DNA of 64,000 nt. Origin: Verticillium longisporum (Eukaryota > Ascomycota > Sordariomycetes > Glomerellales > Plectosphaerellaceae). The number at the start of each line of letters is the position of its first letter. The stretch's first letter is position 1. The translations under genes and the position numbers were made by a program. The stretch lies in contig JAETXT010000015.1 in the NCBI GenBank assembly GCA_019188255.1, positions 496,001 to 560,000 of the forward strand, written 5' to 3'. Below the pieces are notes generated by a model that searched no databases, was not told the origin of the DNA, and saw nothing but the letters and a program-made list of their open reading frames with translations. Of the stretch, positions 1 to 11,490 are shown one piece after another.

Positions 1-3000
1 GTTGCGAAGAGCGCAACCAGATTGGATGCAATCGTAACAGCCTTTGGCAAGGACAAAGCGTCCGCGTGCCTGGCCGAAGCCAATCCGGCGCCTTGGGATC
101 TTATTGAGCTTTGGGATAATTTCTGCTTCAGATTACCTACCTAGCTAGGTGTTTTCCAGGCCCATCTCCGTCGTTCGATCGATGGCGAATGGAACAAACA
201 ACCATCAAAGCACTCCCGGAAACCCTTGGCATTGCAAAGAGGAGTTCAGAGTTCACCCGCGCCGTTCCAAGCCTGTGACCCCTCTTGGGCCCTTTTGGCC
301 CTCCTTCCACTCTCCTAGAGAAAAACGGCCATCGTGGCCGGAGCCAGGATTGATGCCGCGATCTCCGGATAAGAGTCGGCGGCGATGCTCATCGGTCAGG
401 AGCTTGCACATGCAATGGATGTAGTCCGATAATTGTCGCTCGATCCCCAGGGACACGTCTCGCTGGGCGGAGGGAACCATGCGAGCAAGGCCGGTCTTGG
501 TCCAGACCGCTGACCGCCCGAGCGCTTCCCTTACCCATTGCACTGCTCGAACCCCCATGCTGAAAGACCGCGACCTAGACTCAGGCTGTACCTGTTGGGC
601 GATCACGATGCGCCTTCCCGTCGCTGCGCGGATGCATCGAACCGACTCGAAGAAGAAACCATCTCATCAAAAGGTGGCCCTCCGCTCGAGCTGCAGTCAG
701 TTGCTGCTTATCGGCCCCAGTGGCTAGCTACATCAATGTGACTTCGATGAAAGGGCTTCCCGTACGAGACCAAATCGGTGGATTTGAATGGGAAACATTC
801 GACAGGGATGAGCACTCGAACGGTCTTCAGGGTTCGATCCGTAATCACACCCCCCTCCCCCCCTCTCGCCACACCTTACGAGTGGGCTTGGCTTCCAGTG
901 TGTCCTGAGCTGTGCGTGGCGACGAGCCGAAGAACTGCATGGCAACGGTTGTGTTGGGTGGAGTGTAGACGGCCATGGACCAGCTTCTGGACAGGCTCGG
1001 ATGACACTTCTTGCTATCCCAATCAAGGCATGTTGCCACTGCCAAACCCAGCTCGTTGACGCCGGTGCTGGTCATGGGGAGGTGGGCGAGTCGGGGAGTG
1101 AGTGGGTGTGGTGTGGAGGCTAGACTGGCACTGGAGCCTGGCTTCCGGTTTGCCAACCATGACATTGTCGCATTTTCTCGATACTCGTTGACGAACTCCC
1201 TTTTCCCCATCTTCGCACCCTCGGACCATTCGACGGCGTTAGCACGATACCACAACTAGAACACAGGCACCGCACCTCAGCATGCGACGCCCGCTTGTTC
1301 ATCGAGCCAAATGAACTGATAAAGTGACCTAGTGCAGCTGTAAGCTGACCACAAAAAGGAAACGATTGAGGCCATGCGTTGGCGCTCACGTTCATTCCAC
1401 TACCTGCATACTGCAAGAAATCTGAGGCTGGAATTTTGGTCTTACGCTCCACGTATGAGTGACCCTGAGCGATCCAATTTCCGAGGGGCACTGGCGTTGT
1501 CCAGCTCGGGCCGGAGCATTTACTCCGGCAGATACATTCCGGAAAAGCTGCCCTTTACTAGAGCGGCATGGCGGCCTTTCGGCAGCTGCCCTGAGCCAAG
1601 TGACTTCTCTCGGTGCTTCTCCTACAACGTACAGATCAAAATGCGTGCGCGGCCCCTTCAAAGCCGTGTGGACATCAAGAATTTCAAATGAAAGCGAACC
1701 ACTGAGCGGATTGCGCGAAATGCTCGGCACGTCTGGTCAGTTTTGCCACTTGGTGCGCGGGGCCCAGGCCGACGGCTGCCGATCATTGACCTTTACGCTC
1801 CTGATCTTCGATACTTCTGGGAGCCGTCGTTCGACGAAAAGGTTCGGACCCACGCCAAAATCCCGTGGAATGATGAAATGGTGAATGGCAAAATCCCTGT
1901 GCAGCTGACGGGGGGCTGCGGGTGTCGGTCGCCAGCGGCCAGTTGTGTAAATTTCTATTGGCAGGCATCTTGGTCCAGTGCACCAATAGCATGACCGAAT
2001 CACTCCGGCAGTTGCGCACACAAACTTGAAGAGGTAATAAAGTAGGTACCTGTACCTCAATATAACACATTGGGCCCGCGACAATGATTCAGGGTTGCCA
2101 ACTCAGCAGGCCTGCCTACCTAGTCGAGAAACACACGCGGCTCTGGCGATGAGCCATTGCTCATCAAGAACTCGGACCCTTAAGGTACGTTAGGGAAACG
2201 GCTTTGCCGTACCTTGACCTGAGTGGGCGAAAAAGCTCTCCACACTAGGTACATGTAGCTTCATGAACGAGTCTCTACAGGTGAGAAGAACAGCTGTCAG
2301 CAATGACAAACACCTGAGCTTCAGCATAGAGGTTTCTGGTGGCCCCGGGATCCCTGGCTCGCGCCTCAAGTTAGGACCATGTGGTTCCCGACCTGGTGAT
2401 TCAAGCTCCAGTTCGCCTCTTCGGCCCCTGTGCCGCTGCAGCACAGCCACACGGGACCCCAAGTCGAGTGGCGGCCGGAATCCACAGCGTGTCTTGGTAT
2501 TCAAGGTGGGGTATACAAGCCTGTGGCGGTCGCTCACAGCCTCGACAGGGCCATCAACCCGTCTGACGACGAAGCGGCAAGAAGATCGACAACTCTACCT
2601 TCAGTTTTTGTCCAAAACATACGATGGGTGACGAATTTTCCAGTGCTCGAGGAACCTGGAACCTGGGCAGGTTTACCGACGTGGCGAGAAACTCTTATTT
2701 TAGCTTCGGCAACGCCTACTCGCGTGGATTCGGCTTAGGAAGGGTGAGGCTGTCAAATTCACTGGTCTGGGAGCATCATGTGAATGAGCCCCCGGGTACT
2801 TTGACAGCATACCGGCGTATACTTTGACCAGCTATGCTTGATGACGAGCCGGCAGATGAATGGGTCAGCACACAGAGGCTCGCATGGCATTCATGGAAAG
2901 AGGTGGATGACGGGCAAAGTGACTCTGCTTTTTGAGCCGGCGAGTGCGAGCGGAGTCTATCATTACATGCAGCATGATCCAGCGCCCAGTGATGTGTTCG

Positions 3001-3827
3001 AGCCAGACTGCCGGGCCCTTCATTGAGACTAATGCTGGCTACTCCCCTTCATGCGCCCTGCCTGGTCCAATGCACGCTCCAGGAGAAGGCAGGCCATGGC
3101 TTCGGATTCGTCCGGACAGGGAGCCTTGTAATTACGGCGCAAAGGGATGTAAGGGCACGTAGAGCCGCAGACAGTGGATGCGAGGGCTGGAGGACTCCGT
3201 GAGCCTGCGAGGAGGGCATTCCCACAGGACAAACGTGTTAGCCCGGCAAGATGGGGACCAATGAGCTGTTGTAAGCCTGCCCTTGTAGGCTGAGCACCTC
3301 ATATGCAGGGTAATCGAGCCAGTAGACTTTCATGTTCTTTGCTTCCTTCCACGGTTGCAGATGGTCCGCACGGAATGAGTGTAGCCGAGTGCAAACCCCT
3401 GGGAAGATGCCCCTGTACTTGTCAGTCTGCTAATGTTGTGAGGGCTGTCTCCACAACCTCCTTTGCAGCTGTTGATGCGACTAAGAAGTATTGAATGAAA
3501 ATTCGCAACCTGACTACCTTACTTGACGAGGAATTCGACCAGGATCGACACTTCTGCATCCGTGGGACCTTGGGGCTTGTGCTTGGTTGGCCCCGGGAAC
3601 CGCCATGTGTTCGCCTCTGTCAGTCGAGAGGTGTGCCGCATAGCCTTGCGTTTCGATACTCAACAGATTCAAATGGCCGTGTGCGATGTACTCGAATGCC
3701 CCAAGCTCGTTGGTCTTGCTGATGGGTGCACGCTTTCTTAGTCTGGCTTTATTCGTTTGATTTACTACATGCCTCGTGCTGTTGTACAACGCTGCCCATG
3801 TCTCCTACGTCGTCAAATCTCGGTCCT
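1..3827. other. Intergenic region without supportable gene
   Basis: Short open frames occur on both strands, but none shows a recognisable domain, a plausible intron chain or a coding-like composition. The stretch contains copies of the GGTAC/TAGGTA word family, for example near 133-150, 2041-2058 and 2240-2255. Base composition looks balanced, with no sign of the AT-rich decay typical of repeat-induced point mutation. The right end presumably holds the 3' flank of PRE7. I see no tRNA, rRNA or transposon here. Confidence 0.5.
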
Positions 3828-4672
3828 TTAATCCTTCTTCAGGGGTAGCAGAATCTCCTCAATGCCCTTGCTGGTAATGACCATCATCTGCAGCGCGTCA
3901 CCGACCTCAATATGACGCTCCACTGCGCCATCAAACGCATCCTTGACCAAGATCTCGGCCTCCTTGCGCTCCAAGGGCACCACTTCCCTCTCCTTCAGCT
4001 CGTGTCCAACGCCACTGCCAGGGACATATTGGTTCTTGAAGTTGACCTGATTGTCAAGGAAGGGCGTGATTAGACTGGCAGCAGCACCGCCAGCCCTGCT
4101 CTGCTCCCTCTCGTAGCTGCCCACGGGGTCGTACGAGAAGACGGCGCCGACGCCCTTCTCGTCGAGACCGCCGAGAATGGCGTAGACGTAGTACGGGAAG
4201 AAGCGCTTCTGGTAGAGTATCGTCGAGAGACGCTTGGCGCACGCCGTGACGCTCATGGCCTTGCCGTGGCGGTAACGGTAGATCTTACAGATGGCATCCA
4301 GGCGCTCCTTGAGAGCCTCGCCATCGGCTGCGAAGCCAACAACTGACAGGAGAATGGTCGCATCATCCTGGTTAGATGTTGTGCCGCCAATCTTGTAAAC
4401 TTTGGGAGAGTATCGAGAGTTGATGCTGTATCCGGATGTGCTACGGGTGTCACCGGCCACGATCGCGAAGTCGGCTCCGGCGATGGCGAGCGTGGAGCCG
4501 CCGTTATCGGTGTATCTTGAAGATCTTAGCTTTACGTAGTCCAGCAAGTCATGGGCCTGTCTTACGGGTTGAAGCGGTGCTCTCTGTGCTCGCCGTGTGC
4601 GGACTTGGGGGCATCGGAGAAGGAGTAGTTGGGCCCGTTCATCAGGGGGTTTTGGCTGAACATTGCGGCCAT
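3828..4672 (-). CDS. PRE7: 20S proteasome subunit beta type-6 (Pre7/PSMB1)
   Basis: This is a non-catalytic beta subunit of the 20S core particle that degrades ubiquitinated proteins in nucleus and cytosol. Two exons (4672-4566 and 4515-3828) around a 50-nt intron encode 264 residues, close to the yeast family length. Splicing joins RFNP to YTDNGGS, a junction conserved in the family. Diagnostic stretches are AGDTRSTSGYSINSRY, FFPYYVYAILGGLDE, FSYDPVGSYEREQ and GGAAASLITPFLDNQVNFKN. The start at 4672 gives MAAMFSQ; the second ATG three codons on is an alternative. The catalytic N-terminal threonine of active beta subunits is not expected here. STT4 diverges from it, with about 390 nt between the two starts. 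The frame is intact. Confidence 0.96.
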
Positions 4673-5062
4673 TGTGCAGTTTCCCACCAGTTGCGTGTCG
4701 GGAGGTGTTATGTGTGCTGGATGTAGTGACTGGATCGGTGTGGAAGCGCTTGCGATGAGGTTGGGGACGTTTGCTCGATAAGTCTGGGTTAATGCGTCGA
4801 TAGGTGAGGTTGAAGCTGAGCACGCGTCAAGCTGGCAGCCTTGCTAAGGTGGAAGCTACGGGGAAGCTACGATGACTAAGGTAGAAAAGTGGAGACCTAT
4901 AGTCCACCAGTCGTCACCCTGCAGGAGGTCACTTCGCGATGGCTTCACGAGCTTGCCAGTCTGGCAAAACAAGTCGGGCGTACCATTGCTATTTCCCCGT
5001 CTGCATTTCGAAACCCCAGCGTCTGTCCATCTAGACCTCGCGAGAGGGTTTTGGCTCTCAAG
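4673..5062. promoter_or_regulatory. Shared divergent promoter interval PRE7/STT4
   Basis: This 390-nt interval separates the opposed start codons of PRE7 and STT4 and must hold both promoters and 5' leaders. I looked for an exact GGTGGCAAA proteasome-associated element known from yeast Rpn4 targets and did not see one. No other gene is visible in it. Confidence 0.5.
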
Positions 5063-8000
5063 ATGTCGCGCGATATCAGGCTGAAGGCACTGCAGAAGAT
5101 TGCTGCATTGTCTGCCGCCAGCTCGACTACCTCTTTCGACAGATCTGATCTCGACAGATTATGCAAGGCATGCCCCCCGCATGGCAGAAGCTCTAATGGC
5201 TATTCTTCTAGTCAGACTTTCGCTATTGGACGCGTGCCAATGGTAGGATCTCTGTCTTATCCCTTATTGAATTCAAAGCTTATCTCGACGTAGACAATTC
5301 GCGAATTCGAAGTCCTTCTCGCCTTCTGCAAAGCCGCCCCGTCAATAAAAACTAGCCAAAGTGCTCAGAAGCTGGCCAATCAACTTGTCCCCTATATACT
5401 CGAAGCTCACGTTCAGGCATTTGTTCACTCGCCGTTCTTCAAGAAAATCGATCCCTCTCCTACGGAGGCCTTGGCATTTAATGTCACCGCAGCCCTGCTG
5501 TCTCTCGGCACAAACTACGATGCACTGGAGGAGGTAGTCTCGGACAGTCTCTGGGCGTTCATAAATGCTTGCAGTCATGCTGCTGAAAACATTGTACCTA
5601 CGTCTGCGGATCCCCCGAAGGCCCAACTTTGGACAACGCCATCCAGACGGCCACGATTGCAATCTCTTTGTTGGGTTTCCTGGAAGCTGCTGCAGCTCAG
5701 GCCGACTTCTGGCGTGCTGGAGGCAGACTAGCCTTGATTCAAAGAGTAAAGGAACTCCTGTCTGAACCGTTTCTCATCGCGGCTGAGACGGCCTTTTCCA
5801 CGATCCGCAATGCGCACTCGCCAGATCGCCACACCAAGGAGTGGAAGCGCACTCTTCGCCACTATTCTGTCATTGGCCGACCACTTGGAGCGATGCTTCT
5901 GCAGAGGAGTTTCATGTGGCTTCTTGTGGCTGCTACCTCACTTCTGACCACCGATGCCACTACACTGAGAAGCACGCATGTCCTTGATGTCCACATGTCA
6001 GGCACCAAGCAGCCCGAGCCTTCGCGTGCTGCCGATGTTGATATACGATCCCTGGACTGTTATGCGAATATGGCATTGAATCAGATGGATTATCTCGAAG
6101 CAAGTGCCGATTTTGTGAGACTCGGATCCGTGGGCGAGCAAGAGCTGGCTTTTGCTGTAAAATCCGCTGCCCTGATCAGTTATCTCAATTGCTCACTTAT
6201 CAACGAAGACGTCGCTGATTCTGACAATGTCATGTCTTGGCTTGAGGACGCACTCGCCGACCCGCTCCAGATGGCTGATGAGACCATGGCTTCGGTCGTG
6301 CTTTGGGCAATGGCCAGTACGTGCAGTAACACGCCGGGCCACGCCAATACTGTCAGTCGTCTGCTGCCACGCTTCATTGTACAGACGGCGCCTGATTCGA
6401 AGACTGTCGCCATTGCGTCTAAGAGTTTGGCATTTGTGCTTCGGAAGCTGTCACAGGATGCCGTCATCACAACACTCTACACCCTAGGTAATGTTTTGAG
6501 CCCCGGCTCAGATCGTACGATTGCCAACGGTACAATGAACGACTTGAGCCAGGAGGGGCCAACATCCGTTTATGCGGGACGGCATTCCATGGGAAGCAGC
6601 ATATCTCTTCGAATTACTGGTGAAGAAGAAACCGCGGTTGTCTGGGGCAATGTGGTCCAAGCCGTCTGCGGCATTGCGGCTGCATGCAACGACCAAAAGA
6701 TAACCGCTCTCGCTCAGTCCATGCTCCTACAGAAAATTGACAAAATAAGCCCTCGTGTCGATGCTCAAATCATCATTGGCGCCGCGGCACTGGCATTGAA
6801 GGGGGGTCAACTAGAGTTCCGCTCTTTGTTGAAGATGTACTCGAGGATCTCCCACCTCGGAGTTTCCAGCGATAAGGGCTTCCTCCTGGATGCTGTAAGT
6901 GTGATAGCATTCATCCTGCAGGTTTTGAGCGACTCCCTAACAAAAACTCAAGGTCATGAAAGCCCGGGTACACCTCTCTACCCACCTCCGACGCGGATCG
7001 CCGTTATATGACATATATTGGGAGCACCTCTTGGAAAGCATCATCTCCATTGGTGATGTGCACAAATCGCAAACGAAAGATGCCGACCTTCAACTTGCGG
7101 CACAGGAGATTGCACAGTTACTGCGACCTCTTGCAGTCATTATGTCTGCAAACGATCTCGCATTCAATAATGTCACTGATGATGAGTCCCATACTTTGAT
7201 TAGAGACGCATGGTTTAACCTTGTTGTCCATGGATTCACCGTTCAATCAGACCTCGGAATACAGTACCAGGACGAGCTGCGACTCATGGCCATCCACTCT
7301 CCGCCACTTGTTGCTGAACAGAGAGGAGAGCAGATCGAGAGTGACATTGAGCTAAACACTGTGCTGCGCCGTGGCATGAGCTCAGAGCGGGAGACAGCAA
7401 AGAGGAAGCATCTGAGTGACTTGGTGCCCTCAAAGGATCAGGAGATCAAGGGCCTTAGCTATCGGAAGGTCATTTTCTTGCAGTCGGCGTACCTAGTGGA
7501 GAGCCTCCGAGCAGACTCTGGCGACTGCACGAAGGTACTCTCTTATTTCCTGGAGCCCAGCATGCGCCGCGGAGACGTCAGCAGCACGATGGAGGGTATT
7601 GCCACTGCGGTGCTTGAAAAGTATCTGCGGAAGACCCTCGGGGGCCAAGACTCGAGTTTTTCGGCACCCTTTGCGGCATCACAACTCGCCGCGGTACTTT
7701 GCAATTGTTGTCACCGGATCGAGCGTGTGCAGCAAGCGGCATTTACTTACGCCGATCGTATCATCAGAGATGTTCCTTCAGCGCTTTGTCACCGAACTTC
7801 ACTCTTTGCTCTGTTGGAGCTACTTTCCCTTATGTGGACCAGCTGTCTCGAGGCCGAAACAGACCTTTACGCTCCCCGCTCCTGTTTTACTTCGACACTT
7901 GGCGGCGTCTCCGTTGAGGTCTCCGATGACTATGACTTCCGGCGTAAGACTCTCGACAATCTCCACCGCAAGGCTAAGGCTTGGGTTTCGGGAGTCATTG

Positions 8001-11000
8001 GCCTTGCCCCATTGGACGTAAAGGGCCAACTCCAGACATACCTGTCAGAATTCAATGACGAGGGCGCGTACGGCCACATTTCCCTAGGTCGCTCGTTTGC
8101 ACTTGAAATGTCCTCCGTCATTCCCTCCACAGACCAGAGGTTGCAGTCTTTGGACTTGGTGGGAGCCTGCAACATCAACACGGCTTCAGACTTTGTCGCA
8201 CAATACACGACGCGTCAAGAGTACCGCTACGGAGAAACTCTACCTGATCGCGGCACTGAACTGGTGAGTTTCATGCACTTGAACCGTAGGGCCTCCTTTG
8301 TGCAGTCCTCAGTGTCATCCGCCTCGGAGAGCAACAATGCGGCCACCGCCCTTGCCCACGTTGAAGCGCGGCTCCGGAGCAAGAAGTCAACTCCACTTTC
8401 CGAGGTTAGGGATATACTTCGACGAGCTGCCGCTTTGCTCTGTCGTAGCAGTCGCGATGAGTCTGATGTCGTTCACTACTTGGTCAGCATTCCTTTTGCC
8501 ATGTTTACGAAGGAATCCACCAAACTCGGTGTTTCGCTGTGGCTTGGTGTCATGAACGAGAATCCCCGTCTCGAGCCCCGTCTCCTTTCTGAGATTGCCC
8601 AGCAGTGGGAGCTTTCCATCCAGCGAAGGCTCGGGCTCTTCAGTCGAACCGTCACGTAAGTCTTAACACATCCAGCTTGGCTGGTCTGCCAGCTAACTCG
8701 TTACAGTCATCCTGACCCCTTCTTCCTGCGCGGAGAATCGGCGCCAAGCGATCTCGAAGGCATTGCCAAACAGAGACACCACGTCCATAATCTGTTGTCG
8801 CCGCACATGCGCCTGATGCAGTTTTTCGCCAGCCACTTCAACGCTACGCGCCTTGGCAGCCCCGATGTCCAGAAGATCTTTTTGCGAATTCTCGATATCA
8901 CCCTTGATGCCATTCTTACAGCAACACCGCACCCGGTGGCCCGCGAGTTGAGATATCAGATTGTCCTTTTCGGATTAAAGGTCATCCGCGTCTGCACAAC
9001 CATTGGGGCAGTGGCCCTGGGGCGTCTGAAAGAAAAGTTGCTATCAGCCGGACTGAGCTGGTTCAGGGCCGCGCCGCGTTGGTCCTTTGGCAGCAACATC
9101 CTCCAGCTGAAGACTGAACTTCGATTGCTGTCTGACGTTGTCGTCTCTTTGAAGCAGGTTGATGCTATTGGTGCTCCGGCCGGAGGCAACCTCAAGTCGC
9201 TCAAGGCTAAGACGCAGCTATTGTTGCTACTGATTGAGAACGAGCACACCCGACTCTCTGTCTGGGTTCATCCGCTTGAGCCACACAAAGCACACACCCT
9301 GAGTCATGCTGCGCCAAAGACGGCGCTCGAGGTAAGCGTGACATTGAATTTGTTGCCGAAGAAAATGCATTGACAACATCTAGAACTCTTTGGTTCCTTT
9401 AGTCAGAACAGCATGGGCAGAGGATCCGTCCATCGCCATTGAACTTGTGTCAAGGTTTCAGATTCCTCGTCTGCATCAGGAAGTGCGCTGGCTTCTCCTC
9501 AATTTTCCAGCCAAAGCGGTGTCTGAACCTGAGGCACTCCCTATTCTCTTGGGTGGTACACTGCCGAACGATGTCAGCTTCCAGCTCAAGGTTAGTTTTG
9601 CCCGTTTTGATTTTAAAACCTGGCTCACATGAATCACAGTACCTGCTTCTCTGGGCACCGGTGAATCCGATCACGGCAGCCACCTATTTCTCCCCTACCT
9701 ATCGCAGCAACCCATACCTGACTCAATACGCCATGAAGGCACTTGAGTCTCACTCGAGCGAGGTTACCTTCTTCTACATTCCTCAGATTGTACAGGCACT
9801 TCGCTACGATGCTCTGGGTTACGTTGAGCGGTATATTCTGGAGACTGCAAAGTTCTCTCAACTATTCGCTCATCAGATCATTTGGAATATGAAGGCGAAC
9901 GCCTACAAGGACGATAGCGGCACCATTGTAAGACTTTTGTTTGTGCGCATGCAAAAGATTGGACTAACATGATGCAGCCTGATGCCATCAAACCCACCCT
10001 GGACACGGTTCAGGAGAAGATGGTGGCCAACTTCAGTGACGCTGACCGCGACTTTTACCTGCGCGAGGTTGCCTTCTACAATGAGGCGACCAGTAAATCG
10101 GGCAAGCTAAAGCCCTTCAACAGCCGGCCGAGGCCGGGAAAGGCGCAGAAGATCGAGGAGGAGCTCCGCAAGATCAAGGTAGACGTGGGCGTGTACTTGC
10201 CCATCAGCTCAGATGGCGTTGTCATTGGCATCGACCGCAAGTCGGGCAAACCCCTGCAGAGCCATGCCAAGGCGCCGTACATGGCAACTTTCCGTGTCAA
10301 GAAAGCGAAGAAGTCCATTGCCGTTGATGGCGAAGAATTGGTCGAAGAGGTTGGCAAGCAAGCTGCTCAACACCAGGACAGCCAGACAGTCGAAGTGTGG
10401 CAGTCGGTCATTTTCAAGGTCGGCGACGATTGCCGACAGGACGTTCTCGCGCTGCAGATGATCGCCGCATTTCGAGGCATCTTCCAGAGCGTGGGCCTCG
10501 ACGTCTATGTGTTCCCCAACCGCGTCACAGCGACGGCGCCGGGTTGCGGTGTCATTGAGGTGCTCCCCAATTCGGTGTCGCGCGACATGCTTGGCCGCGA
10601 GGCAGTCAACGGTCTGTACGACTACTTCATCTCCAAGTACGGCAACGAGGACTCGCTCCGCTACCAAAAGGCGCGCACCAACTTCGTCAAGAGCATGGCG
10701 GCCTACTCCGTCATCTCGTTCCTCCTGCAGTTCAAGGACCGCCACAACGGCAACATTATGATCGACGACGCGGGCCACATCCTGCACATTGATTTCGGCT
10801 TCTGCTTTGACATTGCGCCGGGCGGCATCAAGTTTGAGCGTGCCCCCTTCAAGCTGACCACCGAGATGATGGCCGTCATGGGCGGCGCCGACCACCAGGC
10901 CTTCAAGTGGTTCGAGGAACTGACGGTCAAGTCCTTCCTCGCGAGCCGGCAGTACTGTGAGAAGCTCAGCCAGATCGTCCTGCTCATGATGGACAGCGGG

Positions 11001-11174
11001 CTGCCGTGCTTCAAGCCCGAGACGGTCAAGCACTTTAAGCAGCGGTTCGTGCTCGAGAAGAGCGAGCGCGAGGCGGCCGAGTTTATGAAGGACCTCATCA
11101 AGAAGAGCGCCGGCAGCTACTCGACGGGTGTATACGACCAGTTCCAGCTGCTGACCAACGGGATTCCCTACTGA
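5063..11174 (+). CDS. STT4: Phosphatidylinositol 4-kinase Stt4 (type III alpha), one apparent frameshift
   Basis: The product makes PI4P at the plasma membrane, upstream of PI(4,5)P2 and cell-wall and actin signalling. Exons are 5063-5242, 5294-6894, 6953-8655, 8707-9331, 9384-9590, 9640-9927 and 9978-11174; introns are 50-58 nt with GT-AG ends. After correction the protein is 1933 residues, near yeast Stt4. An alpha-solenoid fills most of it, followed by a PIK helical region (about 1420-1600) and the lipid-kinase domain (about 1660-1933). Kinase motifs are GDDCRQDVLALQM (about 1685), DRHNGNIMIDD (about 1788) and HIDFGFCFD (about 1806). The start MSRDIRLKALQKIAAL is the first in-frame ATG. 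The frame slips at the C5 run 5612-5616: SADP reads in one frame and EGPTLDNAI in the next, as if one C were missing. PRE7 is divergent, the CDF gene convergent. Confidence 0.95.
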
Positions 11175-11490
11175 TGGAGGAGATGGATGGACATGGTTTC
11201 ATGTGCGGCTTACACTGCATTTACTACAATACATATTTAGATGGTATGCCTACAGCCTCGACTTATCCTGAAAATTTGTGGCCCCATGGCGCACACGCCT
11301 GTGCAGAACCATCTATGAAACAACGCCGCTTGTTGAACAAAATGAGACTACCCCGCCACCTTTCCCGCTGCTACCCCGGCAGGCGGTCCTGTGATACCGC
11401 AAGGCCTGGGTATGTATATGCTTCCATTTTGCAAGGGAAAATACAAATCGAAATCAAAAGTAGGAGACGGTTTGGATACATGTTGGAGGA
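11175..11490. other. Convergent 3' interval STT4/CDF
   Basis: These 316 nt lie between two stop codons facing each other. They are AT-richer than the flanking exons and presumably hold both 3' UTRs and polyadenylation sites. No gene is seen. Confidence 0.5.

Noticed and set aside
829..842. GGTTCGATCC resembling a tRNA T arm
   Set aside because: No acceptor, D or anticodon stem can be drawn at the right distance upstream.
5594..5620. GT...AG segment as an intron explaining the STT4 frame change
   Set aside because: It is 27 nt with no branch site, about half the shortest supported intron in the window.
10209..11033. 274-codon minus-strand frame over the STT4 kinase domain
   Set aside because: It mirrors the kinase codons; the plus strand holds intact lipid-kinase motifs.
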